From: Notoacmeibacter ruber | GTDB lineage: Bacteria > Pseudomonadota > Alphaproteobacteria > Rhizobiales > Rhizobiaceae | Direction: 5' to 3' | Assembly: GCF_003668555.1 (NCBI RefSeq) | Contig: NZ_RCWN01000001.1 | Span: forward strand, 2,094,501 to 2,158,500 | DNA length: 64,000 nt | Part shown: positions 7,650 through 18,538 of the stretch, in pieces | Layout: the number at the start of each line of letters is the position of its first letter | Numbering within the stretch: the stretch's first letter is position 1 | Notes under the pieces: generated by a model | Databases searched by the model: none | Seen by the model: the letters and a program-made list of their open reading frames with translations, nothing else | What the model was told of the DNA's origin: nothing | Translations under genes and position numbers: made by a program

Positions 7650-9589
7650 TCGATCTTATCGCCCACGAACTCGCGCCCATCATGTTCGTTACCGTGATGG
7701 CGATGCTGCTGATCGGCTATCCGGTCGCCTTCACCCTGGCCGCTGGCGGTCTCGCCTTCTTCGTCATCGGCGTGGAGATGAGCAGCATTTCCAGTGAGAT
7801 CCGTTTGTTCTGGCCCCTGCTCGGGAGCCACCCTGAACGGATCTACGGCATCATGTATAATGATACGCTGCTGGCCATTCCGTTTTTTACCTTTATGGGC
7901 CTGGTCCTCGAACGCAGCCGCATGGCCGAGGATCTGCTTGACACGATAGGACAGTTATTCGGTCCCATTCGCGGTGGCCTGGCCTATGCCGTGGTTCTGG
8001 TAGGCGCCCTTTTGGCCGCAACGACCGGCGTCGTCGCCGCTTCCGTCATCGCCATGGGCCTCATCTCGCTGCCGATCATGATGCGCTATGGCTATGACCG
8101 CTCGTTTGCGACGGGAACGATCGCCGGGGCCGGCACGCTGGCTCAGGTCGTGCCGCCCAGCCTTGTTCTGATCGTGATGGCCGACCAGCTCGGCCGTTCG
8201 GTCGGCGATATGTATGTCGGTGCGCTACTGCCCGCTGCCATCATCATCGGTCTCTATTGCCTTTACGTTTTCGGCGTCACGCTCGCTCGACCGGCATGGG
8301 CGCCCGCCCTGCCCCCGGAAGCGCGAACATTGGGCACTGGCGTCCTCTCGCTACTTGTCATGATGGCGCTGGCTGCGGGTATCTACGTCGCGGGGCGGAA
8401 CTACCTCTTCGCCGATTTTCGATACGAAGTTTCGGTGGTGTGGTCGGCCGTCGCGGCGGTCGCCTTTGCGCTGGTGGTCTCGCTGATCAACAGATATGCA
8501 AAACTGGGGCTCATCAGCCGGCTGGCGGAGCAGGTCATCATCGTCCTGATCCCACCGCTGGCGCTGATCTTCCTCGTGCTCGGCACGATCTTCCTCGGCA
8601 TCGCCACCCCGACCGAGGGCGGCGCGATGGGCGCCACCGGCGCACTGGCTCTTGCCCTTATGAAACGGCGGATCAACGGCGAGGTGCTGCGCCAGGCCCT
8701 CTATTCGACCACGAAACTCTCCAGTTTCGTCATGTTCATCCTGATCGGTGCACGCGTCTTCGGCCTGACCTTTTACGGCATCAACGGCAATGTCTGGATC
8801 GAGGATCTGCTGCTTGCTCTGCCCGGCGGCGAATATGGCTTCCTGATCGTCGTCACCATCATCGTCTTCATCCTTGGCTGCTTCCTCGATTTCTTCGAGA
8901 TCGCCTTCATCCTCGTGCCCTTGCTGGCTCCGGTTGCCGAAAAGCTCGATATCGACCTGATCTGGTTCGGCATCATTATCGGCCTCAACCTCCAGGCCAG
9001 CTTTCTCACGCCGCCCTTCGGTTTCGCGCTTTTCTACCTGCGCTCGATCGCACCGAAATCGGAATGGCTGGACGAGGTGACGGACCGCATGATGCCGGCG
9101 ATCCGGACAACGGATATCTACAAGGGCGCCCTGCCCTTCATCCTTTTGCAGATGCTGGTCATCGGCCTGATCATCGCGTTCCCCGGCCTTGTCACCCATT
9201 ACAAAGACGAACCGGTCAAGGTCACCGCTCCGGCAGAGCCGAATACGGGCGGCGGCCAGACGCAGGAACAGCAGGTCCAACCCGACAACCCGTTCCAACT
9301 GCCGCCACTCAATCTTGGTCCGCCATCGCCAGGCCCTGCTGGCGAACCGGGCAATGGCGAGGGATCGTCGTCAAACCCGCAATTGCCGGGCCTTCAGCTT
9401 CCACCCCTCGAATTCGGCCCGCCCGGCGGAACCTCTGGGGGCGAGCAAGGCTCGTCGCAATCCCCCAGCGCGGAGAGTGGAGAAACGTCAGGCAACGGCA
9501 CCGGCACACCGCCCGGTTTCCAACTGCCCGATCTTCAGCCTCTCGGCTCGCCCGTTATGCCGCCACAAAATCCGACCGATCAGAACTGA
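7646..9589 (+). CDS. dctM: TRAP transporter large permease (DctM type) with repetitive C-terminal tail
   Basis: The protein has 647 residues and starts at GTG 7646 inside the GTGA overlap with dctQ, with GGGAGG upstream. Residues 1 to about 510 are the large polytopic permease of the type with longer loops (VGALLAATTGVVAASVIAMGLI, IAGAGTLAQVVPPSLVLI, TPTEGGAMGATGALAL, and ASFLTPPFGFALFYL). It catalyses sodium-coupled import across the inner membrane. The last 120 or so residues are a hydrophilic Pro/Gly/Ser/Gln-rich tail with repeated units of the form QLPPLNLGPP, QLPPLEFGPP and QLPDLQPLG. This tail is not part of the transporter fold and is unusual. Confidence 0.92.
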   Translation: MIDLIAHELAPIMFVTVMAMLLIGYPVAFTLAAGGLAFFVIGVEMSSISSEIRLFWPLLGSHPERIYGIMYNDTLLAIPFFTFMGLVLERSRMAEDLLDTIGQLFGPIRGGLAYAVVLVGALLAATTGVVAASVIAMGLISLPIMMRYGYDRSFATGTIAGAGTLAQVVPPSLVLIVMADQLGRSVGDMYVGALLPAAIIIGLYCLYVFGVTLARPAWAPALPPEARTLGTGVLSLLVMMALAAGIYVAGRNYLFADFRYEVSVVWSAVAAVAFALVVSLINRYAKLGLISRLAEQVIIVLIPPLALIFLVLGTIFLGIATPTEGGAMGATGALALALMKRRINGEVLRQALYSTTKLSSFVMFILIGARVFGLTFYGINGNVWIEDLLLALPGGEYGFLIVVTIIVFILGCFLDFFEIAFILVPLLAPVAEKLDIDLIWFGIIIGLNLQASFLTPPFGFALFYLRSIAPKSEWLDEVTDRMMPAIRTTDIYKGALPFILLQMLVIGLIIAFPGLVTHYKDEPVKVTAPAEPNTGGGQTQEQQVQPDNPFQLPPLNLGPPSPGPAGEPGNGEGSSSNPQLPGLQLPPLEFGPPGGTSGGEQGSSQSPSAESGETSGNGTGTPPGFQLPDLQPLGSPVMPPQNPTDQN

Positions 9590-9671
9590 ATATTCGGCGA
9601 GGATCGCAAAAGCGTTATCATGACGCGTTTGCGGCTCCCCTTGGCATTATAGAACGGTGCAAGATGGTTCG

Positions 9672-11774
9672 ATGAACGAAACGATACGTATCGGCCATAC
9701 GGCCTGCCCGCATGATTGCCCCTCCACCTGCGCCCTCGAGGTGGAAATCCTCGATAGCGGCCGCATCGGCCGCGTGCGGGGTGCCAAGGCGAATAGCTAT
9801 ACCGACGGCGTGATCTGCGCCAAAGTCGCGCGCTATGCCGAGCGTGTTCACCATCCCGACCGCCTGACAAAGCCGCTTATCCGCACAGGTTCGAAGGGCG
9901 GCGGCGCATGGAAGGAAGCCGGCTGGGACGAAACGCTGGACCTGATTGCCGAGCGCTTTCGGCAGGCGGCTGAACGGTATGGCACCGAGACGGTCTGGCC
10001 GTATTACTACGCTGGCACGATGGGCCTCATTCAGCGGGACGGCATCCATCGCCTCCGCCATGCCATGCGCTGGAGCTACCAGTTCGATTCGATCTGCATC
10101 AATCCCGCATGGACTGGCTACCATGCCGGATGCGGTGCCGTGCGCGGGCTCGATCCGCGCGAAATGCACGAGTCGGATGTGATCGTGATCTGGGGGACGA
10201 ACGCCGTCGCGACCCAGATCAATGTGATGCGGCACGCCACGCAGACCCGCAAGGAACGCGGGGCGAAGATTGTTGTGATCGACGTCTACGATACCGAGAC
10301 CATGCGCCAGGCCGATATGGGCCTTATGCTCAAGCCCGGCTCGGACGCGGCCCTCGCATGCGCCGTCATGCATGTCCTTTTTCGCGACGGCCTGGCCGAC
10401 CGCGATTACATGGCGCGTTTTACACGCGGCTCCGAGGCTCTGGAAACCCATCTGAAATCGCGCGGACCGCAATGGGCCGCGCCCATCACTGGATTGAGCG
10501 TCGAGGAGATAGAGGCCTTCGCCCATCTCGTAGGGCGTACGAAGAACAGCTTTTTCCGCCTTGGCTACGGCTTCACCCGCGGGCGCGGCGGGGCGGTGTC
10601 CATGCATGCCGCCCTTTGCATTCCCGCTGTCACGGGCGCCTGGCAGGTGAAAGGCGGCGGCGCGCTTCACGGCAATGGCGATATTTTCGGCATCGATAGC
10701 TCGGTGGTGAAAGGAACGCGCCGTGCGGACCCGTCGATCCGCCATCTGGATCAAAGCCGTATCGGTGCCATCCTGACCAACGACCCGGAGGCGTTGAATG
10801 GCGGCCCGCCTGTAACGGCCATGCTGATCCAGAATACCAATCCCGTGAATGTTGCGCCCGAACAGGAAAAAGTGCGGCGCGGTTTTCTGCGCGACGATCT
10901 TTTTACGGTGGTCCACGAGCAGTTCATGACCGAGACGGCCGAACTGGCCGATGTGGTCCTGCCGGCCACGATGTTCGTCGAACATGACGATATCTATCGC
11001 GGTGGCGGACATACGCACATCCTTCCGGGCCCGAAACTGATCGACCCGCCGGAAGGGCCGAAGCCAAACCATCATGTGATCGAGGAATTGGCGCGCCGCC
11101 TCGGTGTGAGCGAGATGGAAGGGTTCGGCCGGACCGAACGTCAGTTGCTCGATAATCTAACAGAGCGCAGTTGCCTTGGCACTTATGATGAGGTGGTCGA
11201 GAAACGCTGGGTCGACAAGGCCATTGCGTTCGAGGAAGCCCACTACCTGAATGGCTTTGCCCATCCCGATGGCCTTTTTCACTTCGATCCGGACTGGACG
11301 GATGTCCACAACGGACAGCGGCCAGCCAAGACGATGGGTTTGCAGGGACAGGTTGAGCGTCTCGGAACCCTGCCCGACCATACCGGCCACCTGCTGGAAG
11401 AGGCCGACGCGGGTCATCCCTTCAGGCTCGTGACGGCGCCGGCGCGCAACTACCTCAATTCCTCCTTCGCCGAGACAGCGACGTCACAGAAGAAGGAAGT
11501 CCGTCCGACCGCCATTCTCAACGAGCAGGATGCGGCGCATCTGAAGATTGCCGAGGGCGACCCTATTGCCCTGTCGAATGGGCGCGGCGAGGTCGTTCTT
11601 CATGCCGTGATCGCCAACAAGGCGATGGTGGGCACGGTCGTTGCGGAAGGCATCTGGCCGAACAAGGCCCATGAGAACGGGTGCGGCATCAACACTCTGA
11701 TCGGCGCGGATCCCATCGCACCGCACGGCGGCGCGGCTTTTCACGATTGCCGTGTGGCTATCCGAAAGCTCTGA
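9672..11774 (+). CDS. Molybdopterin-dependent oxidoreductase, single subunit with [4Fe-4S] site
   Basis: The 700-residue protein starts with GHTACPHDCPSTCALEVE (three N-terminal cysteines of a 4Fe-4S cluster, the fourth in VICAKVARY), followed by the MGD-binding Mo/W enzyme fold: WGTNAVATQINVM, the VIDVYDTETMRQADM region, and a C-terminal dinucleotide-binding barrel (RNYLNSSFAET). There is no Tat or Sec signal, so it is cytoplasmic. I chose the ATG at 9672. A GTG at 9657 would add five residues. Neither has a strong ribosome-binding site. No electron-transfer subunit or chaperone gene lies nearby. Its place between the TRAP permease and TRAP receptor genes suggests it acts on the imported compound. 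The substrate is unknown. Confidence 0.88.
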   Translation: MNETIRIGHTACPHDCPSTCALEVEILDSGRIGRVRGAKANSYTDGVICAKVARYAERVHHPDRLTKPLIRTGSKGGGAWKEAGWDETLDLIAERFRQAAERYGTETVWPYYYAGTMGLIQRDGIHRLRHAMRWSYQFDSICINPAWTGYHAGCGAVRGLDPREMHESDVIVIWGTNAVATQINVMRHATQTRKERGAKIVVIDVYDTETMRQADMGLMLKPGSDAALACAVMHVLFRDGLADRDYMARFTRGSEALETHLKSRGPQWAAPITGLSVEEIEAFAHLVGRTKNSFFRLGYGFTRGRGGAVSMHAALCIPAVTGAWQVKGGGALHGNGDIFGIDSSVVKGTRRADPSIRHLDQSRIGAILTNDPEALNGGPPVTAMLIQNTNPVNVAPEQEKVRRGFLRDDLFTVVHEQFMTETAELADVVLPATMFVEHDDIYRGGGHTHILPGPKLIDPPEGPKPNHHVIEELARRLGVSEMEGFGRTERQLLDNLTERSCLGTYDEVVEKRWVDKAIAFEEAHYLNGFAHPDGLFHFDPDWTDVHNGQRPAKTMGLQGQVERLGTLPDHTGHLLEEADAGHPFRLVTAPARNYLNSSFAETATSQKKEVRPTAILNEQDAAHLKIAEGDPIALSNGRGEVVLHAVIANKAMVGTVVAEGIWPNKAHENGCGINTLIGADPIAPHGGAAFHDCRVAIRKL

Positions 11775-11800
11775 AACCACCCTGCACTCACTGCACAGCT

Positions 11801-11837
11801 AAAAAAGCCCGGCGATCGCAAGACCGCCGGGCTTTTC
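11801..11837. terminator. Bidirectional rho-independent terminator
   Basis: Arms AAAAGCCCGGCG (11803-11814) and CGCCGGGCTTTT (11825-11836) are perfectly complementary, with an A-run before and a T-run after. It lies between the convergent molybdopterin enzyme and TRAP receptor genes. Confidence 0.9.
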
Positions 11838-11857
11838 AGTTTTCAGGGTCGAAGAGA

Positions 11858-13902
<2,045 letters not shown>

Positions 13903-13921
13903 CAGGCAGGATGGGGCCTCT

Positions 13922-14335
13922 CTAATGGTCACTCCCGCATAGGGCGTGATCGGCCAGCGACTGGATCACATGGCATTCGCCGAGACAGTCTGCGTCGGAG
14001 ATATCGACGATCCGCACCAATTCCCGTTCCAGCCTTTTCAGCTTGCGGATGCGTGCCCGGACGGAGGCCAGATGGGCCGATGCGATATGGTGCGCTTCGC
14101 CGCACGGCCGCTCCGGCTCCGACGCCAGTTCGACGAGTTCGCGGATATCCTCGATCGAAAGGCCGAGCGCTCTGGCATGCCTTATGAAGGAGAGGCGCTC
14201 CAGCCCGGATCGGCTGTAGCGTCGCTGATTGCCTGAGGTTCGCTCCGGGGCCTCCAGCAGGCCGGCCTTTTCATAATAGCGAATGGTCGGAACCTTGACG
14301 CCGGTCCGCAGCGATAATTCTCCGATCGAAAACAT
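13922..14335 (-). CDS. MerR-family metal-responsive regulator
   Basis: The 137-residue protein starts at ATG 14335. It has the canonical N-terminus MFSIGELSLRTGVKVPTIRYYEKAGLL (winged helix), the dimerisation coiled coil at about 80-118, and cysteines placed as in zinc/cadmium/lead/copper sensors: one in ERPCGEAH at the start of the coiled coil, and a pair CLGEC near 119-123 followed by HVIQSL and a last cysteine near the C-terminus. The pair is spaced C-x3-C, unlike the C-x7-C loop of CueR, so a divalent metal is more likely than copper. It diverges from a CDF exporter whose promoter carries a textbook MerR operator. Confidence 0.9.
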   Translation of the reverse strand: MFSIGELSLRTGVKVPTIRYYEKAGLLEAPERTSGNQRRYSRSGLERLSFIRHARALGLSIEDIRELVELASEPERPCGEAHHIASAHLASVRARIRKLKRLERELVRIVDISDADCLGECHVIQSLADHALCGSDH

Positions 14336-14346
14336 GAAAACACCCC

Positions 14347-14377
14347 TTGAACCTCTAGTGGCTAGAGGTTGTACATG
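14347..14377 (+). promoter_or_regulatory. MerR-type promoter/operator for the CDF exporter gene
   Basis: A -35 box TTGAAC (14347-14352) and a -10 box TACATG (14372-14377) are separated by 19 bases, the over-long spacer typical of MerR-activated promoters. Inside it is the perfect dyad ACCTCTAG-TGG-CTAGAGGT (14351-14369). The MerR gene starts 12 bases to the left and the exporter 84 bases to the right, so the regulator probably also controls itself here. Confidence 0.92.
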
Positions 14378-14460
14378 ATCTGGCATGTCTGAAAAAGGAT
14401 ATGACCATCCGGATAGTCCCGGTCTCGTCAAAGGCGCCGGAGGAACAAAGGAAACCCACA

Positions 14461-15417
14461 ATGCCGCATAGCCATCACGGACACGCCCATGTCGACCCGG
14501 AAGCCGGCGATGCGCGCGTCTTCTGGGCGGTTCTCGTCAATCTAGGCCTGACGGTCGCGCAGATCGTCGGCGGCATCCTGTCGGGCAGTCTCGCGCTGAT
14601 CGCCGACGCTATTCACAACCTCTCCGATGCGCTGGCGCTGATCATTGCGTTCTTTGCACGGAAGATCGCACGTCGCGACGCGGACGAGACCATGACCTTC
14701 GGCTATGGGCGCGCCGAAATCGTCGCCGCGCTTATCAATTACACCACGCTGATCGTGATCGGTCTCTACCTGATCTACGAAGCTGCCTTGCGGATCATCG
14801 ATCCTCAAGGCGTGGACGGGTGGATGGTGGTGATCATTGCCGGCGTTGCGCTGGTGGTCGACGTCGTCACCGCGCTTCTGACATTTTCCCTCTCCAAGGA
14901 GAGCATGAACATTCGTGCGGCTTTCCTTCACAATGTGGCCGATGCGCTGGGTTCGGTCGCCGTGATTTTCGCCGGTACGCTGATCATCCTCTATGACTGG
15001 CGTCTGATCGACCCGATCGTCACCTTGATGATCGCTGCCTATATTCTCTGGCAATCCTTCGCGGAGATTGGCGGCGTGATCCGGATCCTCATGTTGGGCA
15101 CGCCGCCCGAAATGGATGCCTATAAGGTGATCGAACGGATGCGTGCGGTAGATGGCGTCGCGGACGTTCATCATCTTCATCTCTGGCAGATGCAGGAGCA
15201 TGAAAACGCAGTGGACGCGCATGTGGGCATCCAGCCTGGCCGCTGGAGCGAAGCCGACGCCATCAAGCAGGCCGTCAAGGAGCGATTGAAGAGCGAATTC
15301 TCAATCGCGCACACCACACTGGAGTGCGAATGCGCAATCCACACCTGTTCGGATCCGGCGATTATCGGGCATGGCAAACCTGAGGAGGATCACGGCCACA
15401 CAGATCATCAGCATTAA
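14461..15417 (+). CDS. Cation diffusion facilitator, zinc/cadmium-type exporter
   Basis: The 318-residue protein starts at ATG 14461 with AAAGGAAA upstream. It has six predicted membrane helices. The metal-binding quartet is seen as DAIHNLSD in helix 2 (His and Asp) and FLHNVADALGS in helix 5 (His and Asp), the arrangement of the CzcD/ZitB group. Histidine-rich N- and C-termini (HSHHGHAH; HGHTDHQH) and two cysteines in CECAIHTC may bind metal in the cytoplasm. It exports divalent metal in exchange for protons. The MerR-type promoter upstream suggests induction by metal excess. Confidence 0.92.
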   Translation: MPHSHHGHAHVDPEAGDARVFWAVLVNLGLTVAQIVGGILSGSLALIADAIHNLSDALALIIAFFARKIARRDADETMTFGYGRAEIVAALINYTTLIVIGLYLIYEAALRIIDPQGVDGWMVVIIAGVALVVDVVTALLTFSLSKESMNIRAAFLHNVADALGSVAVIFAGTLIILYDWRLIDPIVTLMIAAYILWQSFAEIGGVIRILMLGTPPEMDAYKVIERMRAVDGVADVHHLHLWQMQEHENAVDAHVGIQPGRWSEADAIKQAVKERLKSEFSIAHTTLECECAIHTCSDPAIIGHGKPEEDHGHTDHQH

Positions 15418-15467
15418 AGAAAAGCGGGTCAGAAACCACAGGACGTAATCGGTCTGACGTCAGATTC

Positions 15468-15875
15468 TCAGTCGAAAGTGGCGATCAGATCGATCAACTT
15501 GCCGCTGTCCGGAGATGCCTCCCAGCCATTGCCGTCGGAAGCGGACAGGTGAAGGAGGTCTTCACCTGCCTCGTTTCTGACGGTCAGGTCACCGGTCCCT
15601 CTCTGGAGAACGGAAACGAGCTGGGGATGGCCGATGCCGAGCTTGGAGCACTCAGGCCCGGCGAACCGATAGGCGATCTCGTCTTTGACCTGGCTCATCC
15701 AGCAGCGCACGACTTCGCCCTCCACGGCAGCCTGATAGACGGCACGTGGCTGATCGATCGAGCCCGTGGAAATCGCGTCTGTACCCGTTATGGGATCGGG
15801 GCCAGAGCGGCCATCGGCGAGGAACGCGGCCGCGCCCACCGACAGGAAGAAACAGATTCCGAGAGCAGTACGCAT
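15468..15875 (-). CDS. Small secreted protein, possibly Inh/AprI-like
   Basis: The 135-residue protein has an N-terminal signal (MRTALGICFFLSVGAAAFLADG). The mature part has two cysteines 19 apart (CWMSQ...PECSKL) that could form a disulphide, then a beta-rich segment VSVLQRGTGDLTVRNEAGEDLLHLSASDGNGWEA. That pattern recalls the alphaproteobacterial Inh-type metalloprotease inhibitor domain, but the match is by eye only. It sits between convergent CDF and downstream LacI-regulator genes with no evident operon partner. A basic description as an exported hypothetical protein is safe. The inhibitor idea is tentative. Confidence 0.6.
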   Translation of the reverse strand: MRTALGICFFLSVGAAAFLADGRSGPDPITGTDAISTGSIDQPRAVYQAAVEGEVVRCWMSQVKDEIAYRFAGPECSKLGIGHPQLVSVLQRGTGDLTVRNEAGEDLLHLSASDGNGWEASPDSGKLIDLIATFD

Positions 15876-15960
15876 GGCAGGGACTCGCTAAACGAAGACA
15901 GTGCCATGCTTGCAGGCTATGGTTAACGGGACATTACGATCCCGCCCTCTCCGATGGCTT

Positions 15961-16983
15961 TTAGCGATCCGGTTTTGGAGCGGCAGTCGATTTGCGGACA
16001 TGCAATTCCGGCGAGATCAGCTGTAGCCCTGTCACCGTCGGATGTTCGTTGATCCGCGCGACAAGCGTTTTGGCCGCCATGCGCCCAACTTCCCGTTGGC
16101 CGTTCCAGACGGTGGTCAACGCAGGCGTCGCGATGGCCGCCTCCTGAAGATCATCATATCCCGTGACGGAAAAGTCCTCGCCGATCGAGTAGCCCGACCG
16201 GATGAGCCCGTTCATCAGGCCGATCGCCACGAGGTCGTTCCAGCACACCGCCGCCGTTGGCCGGTCGGGCAGGTTCAGAAAGGCCTCTGCCGCCTCGAAC
16301 CCGGCAAGCTTGGTACGTGGGCCGGAAATGCGCCAGTCTTCTCGAACCTTGAGGCCGGCGCGGTCCATGGCCTGCCGATAGCCGGCATAACGGTCACGGC
16401 CTGTCGAGGTCTGGTCGGTCCCGCCAATATGCGCGATCCTCTTGTGCCCGAGTTCGATGAGATGATCGGTTGCAAGCCCGGTTCCGAAGGAATCATCTCC
16501 CCGAAAGGAAGGTGTCGAAACCCCATCCACCGAACGCGCGATCAGAACCGCGGGCATCGCGTTGCGCTCGGCCAGCTTGATGTCCTCGGCGGGCGTCCCG
16601 ATGGCCGGGCTCATAATGACGCCGTCCGCGCCGAGCTGAAGCAGGGTCTCGATGAAATCGCGCTGCTTCTCGACTGAGTCGTAATGGTTGGAGAGAATGA
16701 ATGTCTGTTTGCTGCGGTCGAGTTCGCTTTCGATCGACTTCAGAATCTCCGCGAAAAAGGGATTCATGATGTCGTGCACGACGACGCCGACAATCCCCGA
16801 GCGCGAAGTGCGCAGGGATGCAGCGCGCCGATTGTAGATATAGCCGATCTCGCGGGCATAGGCTTTCACCCGCTCCCGCGTGGTCTCGGCGACCAGCGGA
16901 CTGTCGCGCAGGGCCAGCGACACCGTCGCAGTTGAGACGCCGAGCGCTTCGGCAATTGTCGAAAGCTTGATCTTTTGTGCCAG
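15961..16983 (-). CDS. LacI-family transcriptional regulator, apparent CTG start
   Basis: With the usual start codons the reading would begin at GTG 16923 and lack the first helix of the DNA-binding domain. Extending in frame gives AQKIKLSTIAEALGVSTATV before SLALRDSPLV, a complete LacI helix-turn-helix plus hinge helix (YNRRAASLRTSRSG). The frame is closed by TAA just upstream, and the only near-standard start between is CTG at 16983, with GGGGA about 9 bases before it. The 340-residue product then has the normal length. The sugar-receptor-like effector domain follows (GIVGVVVHDIMNPFFAEILK). A 17-base perfect dyad lies 22 bases upstream. Target genes and effector are unknown. Confidence 0.85.
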   Translation of the reverse strand: MAQKIKLSTIAEALGVSTATVSLALRDSPLVAETTRERVKAYAREIGYIYNRRAASLRTSRSGIVGVVVHDIMNPFFAEILKSIESELDRSKQTFILSNHYDSVEKQRDFIETLLQLGADGVIMSPAIGTPAEDIKLAERNAMPAVLIARSVDGVSTPSFRGDDSFGTGLATDHLIELGHKRIAHIGGTDQTSTGRDRYAGYRQAMDRAGLKVREDWRISGPRTKLAGFEAAEAFLNLPDRPTAAVCWNDLVAIGLMNGLIRSGYSIGEDFSVTGYDDLQEAAIATPALTTVWNGQREVGRMAAKTLVARINEHPTVTGLQLISPELHVRKSTAAPKPDR

Positions 16984-17005
16984 AGCTTCGTTTCCCCGAA
17001 CGCGA

Positions 17006-17022
17006 AATTAAACTGTTTAATT
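17006..17022. promoter_or_regulatory. LacI-type operator candidate
   Basis: AATTAAAC-T-GTTTAATT is a perfect 8+1+8 palindrome placed 22 bases upstream of the LacI-regulator start. Odd-centred AT-rich dyads with an AAAC/GTTT core are typical of LacI-family binding sites, so autoregulation is likely. Confidence 0.75.
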
Positions 17023-17111
17023 ATGGCCGATCAGGCGGCAAAATCAAATCTGTTTGGCGCAATACCGCAACCGCACGGCCACTGCCCTTCACAAGCCGGA
17101 AGAACAGCGTC

Positions 17112-17627
17112 TCAATCCCGGCGGCCTTGCGAGGTCTTGGAAAGTTCCGCAGTCAGTTCGATATCGATCGATTCGAGAAAGCGCAGAAGCGTTTTCTTCT
17201 GCGTCTTGTCCAGCGAGCCAAGCATCTTCCGCTCGACCTTCTTGACTGTCTTCTTGACGTCGTCGACCAGCGCATGGCCGTCATCCGTCAGGGCGATATG
17301 GCTCACCCGGCCATCCTCCTCCGAAGGCGTGCGGAAGACGAGCCCCTGCGCTTCAAGCCGTGTGATTGCACGGGTTATGGTCTGCGCTCTCACCCCGAGG
17401 TGATCGGCAATCCCGGAAAGCGGCATGCGCTCTTCTTCGCTGAGCGCCAGAAGAATCTGCTCCTGGCCGGCGTGCAGACCAAGCTCGGAAAGCTGTGCCG
17501 AAAGCGCGGTGCGCGCATGGCGGGCTGTTGCCGACAACTGGCTAAGTACGGCCCCTTTCGGCGCCTTGTTCATCTTCTTCGGGTTCGACGGTAGTCGTCC
17601 CATCGCCTCCTTGTCGATCTTGGCCAT
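17112..17627 (-). CDS. MarR-family transcriptional regulator
   Basis: The 171-residue protein starts at ATG 17627 with GGAG 5 bases upstream. A basic N-terminal tail of about 25 residues (MAKIDKEAMGRLPSNPKKM) precedes the MarR winged helix: LGLHAGQEQILLALSEEE, then GIADHLGVRAQTITRAITRLEAQGLVFRTPSEEDGR with the DGR wing motif. The C-terminal helices complete the dimer domain. It diverges from the creatininase gene across 87 bases, which contain a short CGAAGCTTCG palindrome (17695-17704), so it may control that operon. The ligand is unknown. Confidence 0.88.
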   Translation of the reverse strand: MAKIDKEAMGRLPSNPKKMNKAPKGAVLSQLSATARHARTALSAQLSELGLHAGQEQILLALSEEERMPLSGIADHLGVRAQTITRAITRLEAQGLVFRTPSEEDGRVSHIALTDDGHALVDDVKKTVKKVERKMLGSLDKTQKKTLLRFLESIDIELTAELSKTSQGRRD

Positions 17628-17714
17628 TATACTCCGGCGTCCCTTTACCCTTGACCGCCCCCGGTGCGGACTGCTGGAAGAATAAGTCAGCCAGCGAAGC
17701 TTCGAGCCCTTGAT

Positions 17715-18485
17715 ATGACACAAGTTCATCCGACGTCCACCGATGCGCCGACAATCGCCGTCCTGCCCCTCGGCGCAACCGAGCAGCATGGCCCGCATCT
17801 GCCGCCGGAGACCGATACGCTGATCGCATCCGCCATGGCGAAAGCGCTGGAGGAGGCCGCGCCCGATCTGCACCTGGAAATTCTTCCCACCGAAGCGGTC
17901 GGCTATTCGCCGGAACATCTCAACTGGCCAGTGACGCAATCAATGGAATGGAACGAGGCGATTGACCGCTGGATCGGGATTGGCGACGATCTTGCAGCGC
18001 GCGGCATCCGCCGCCTTCTCCTTTTGAACGCCCATGGCGGCAACTCGCCGCTTCTGACCATTGTCGCGATGGAGCTGCGACGCCGCCATGCCATGTTGTG
18101 CGTCGCGACGAACTGGCACCGGTTCATCCAGCCGGGCGGCATCGTTTCCGCTGAAGAACGCGCGCTCGGCATTCACGCCGGCCAGATCGAGACCTCGGTC
18201 ATGCTGGCTATCGCGCCCGAGCGTGTAGAAATGCAAAAGGCGGCCGATTTTCCCAGCGCCCAGTCCGATTTCTCCGAGCGTTTCACCCATCTGCGCGCAT
18301 ATGGCTCGCACGCCTTCGGCTGGATGATGGACGATCTGAATGCCGACGGTGCTACGGGCGACGCGGCTGCCGCCAATGCCGAGATCGGGCGTCAGCTTAT
18401 CGATCTGGCTGCACAAGGCCTCGCGGCCCTCGCCCGCGACATTGCAGCGTTTGATCTGACGCGCTTTTCGTCCTCCGCCCCCTAG
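17715..18485 (+). CDS. Creatininase-family amidohydrolase
   Basis: The 256-residue protein carries the family metal-ligand motifs: [17 protein letters not shown] (Glu23, His25, Asp34), NAHGGN, and [10 protein letters not shown]. The family includes creatinine amidohydrolase, the mycofactocin peptidase MftE and formamidopyrimidine hydrolases. The sequence alone does not tell which reaction it performs, and creatinine is not assured. I took ATG 17715 as start since it precedes the conserved region. The ribosome-binding site is weak. The next gene, a CobW-type metal GTPase, starts 53 bases later on the same strand and might supply or guard the metal, a plausible but unproven link. Confidence 0.85.
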   Translation: MTQVHPTSTDAPTIAVLPLGATEQHGPHLPPETDTLIASAMAKALEEAAPDLHLEILPTEAVGYSPEHLNWPVTQSMEWNEAIDRWIGIGDDLAARGIRRLLLLNAHGGNSPLLTIVAMELRRRHAMLCVATNWHRFIQPGGIVSAEERALGIHAGQIETSVMLAIAPERVEMQKAADFPSAQSDFSERFTHLRAYGSHAFGWMMDDLNADGATGDAAAANAEIGRQLIDLAAQGLAALARDIAAFDLTRFSSSAP

Positions 18486-18538
18486 GAACGCGGCACCGCT
18501 CGCTCCTATATGGGGCCAAACATTTCAGAGGTTCTTTC

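Noticed and set aside
9618..11075. Long open frame on the minus strand opposite the molybdopterin gene
   Set aside because: It mirrors the coding frame of the molybdopterin gene, shows no family motifs and is rich in His/Arg/Ala as expected of a reverse-strand shadow in GC-rich DNA.
15453..15464. Palindrome TCTGACGTCAGA between convergent genes
   Set aside because: Only 12 bases, no T-run for termination, no promoter nearby. It could be chance.
16923..16925. GTG as start of the LacI regulator
   Set aside because: It would remove the first half of the helix-turn-helix. The in-frame sequence upstream is clearly conserved LacI sequence.
17695..17704. Palindrome CGAAGCTTCG in the MarR-creatininase gap
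   Set aside because: A 10-base dyad is weak and includes a common restriction-site core. It is mentioned only as a possible MarR site.
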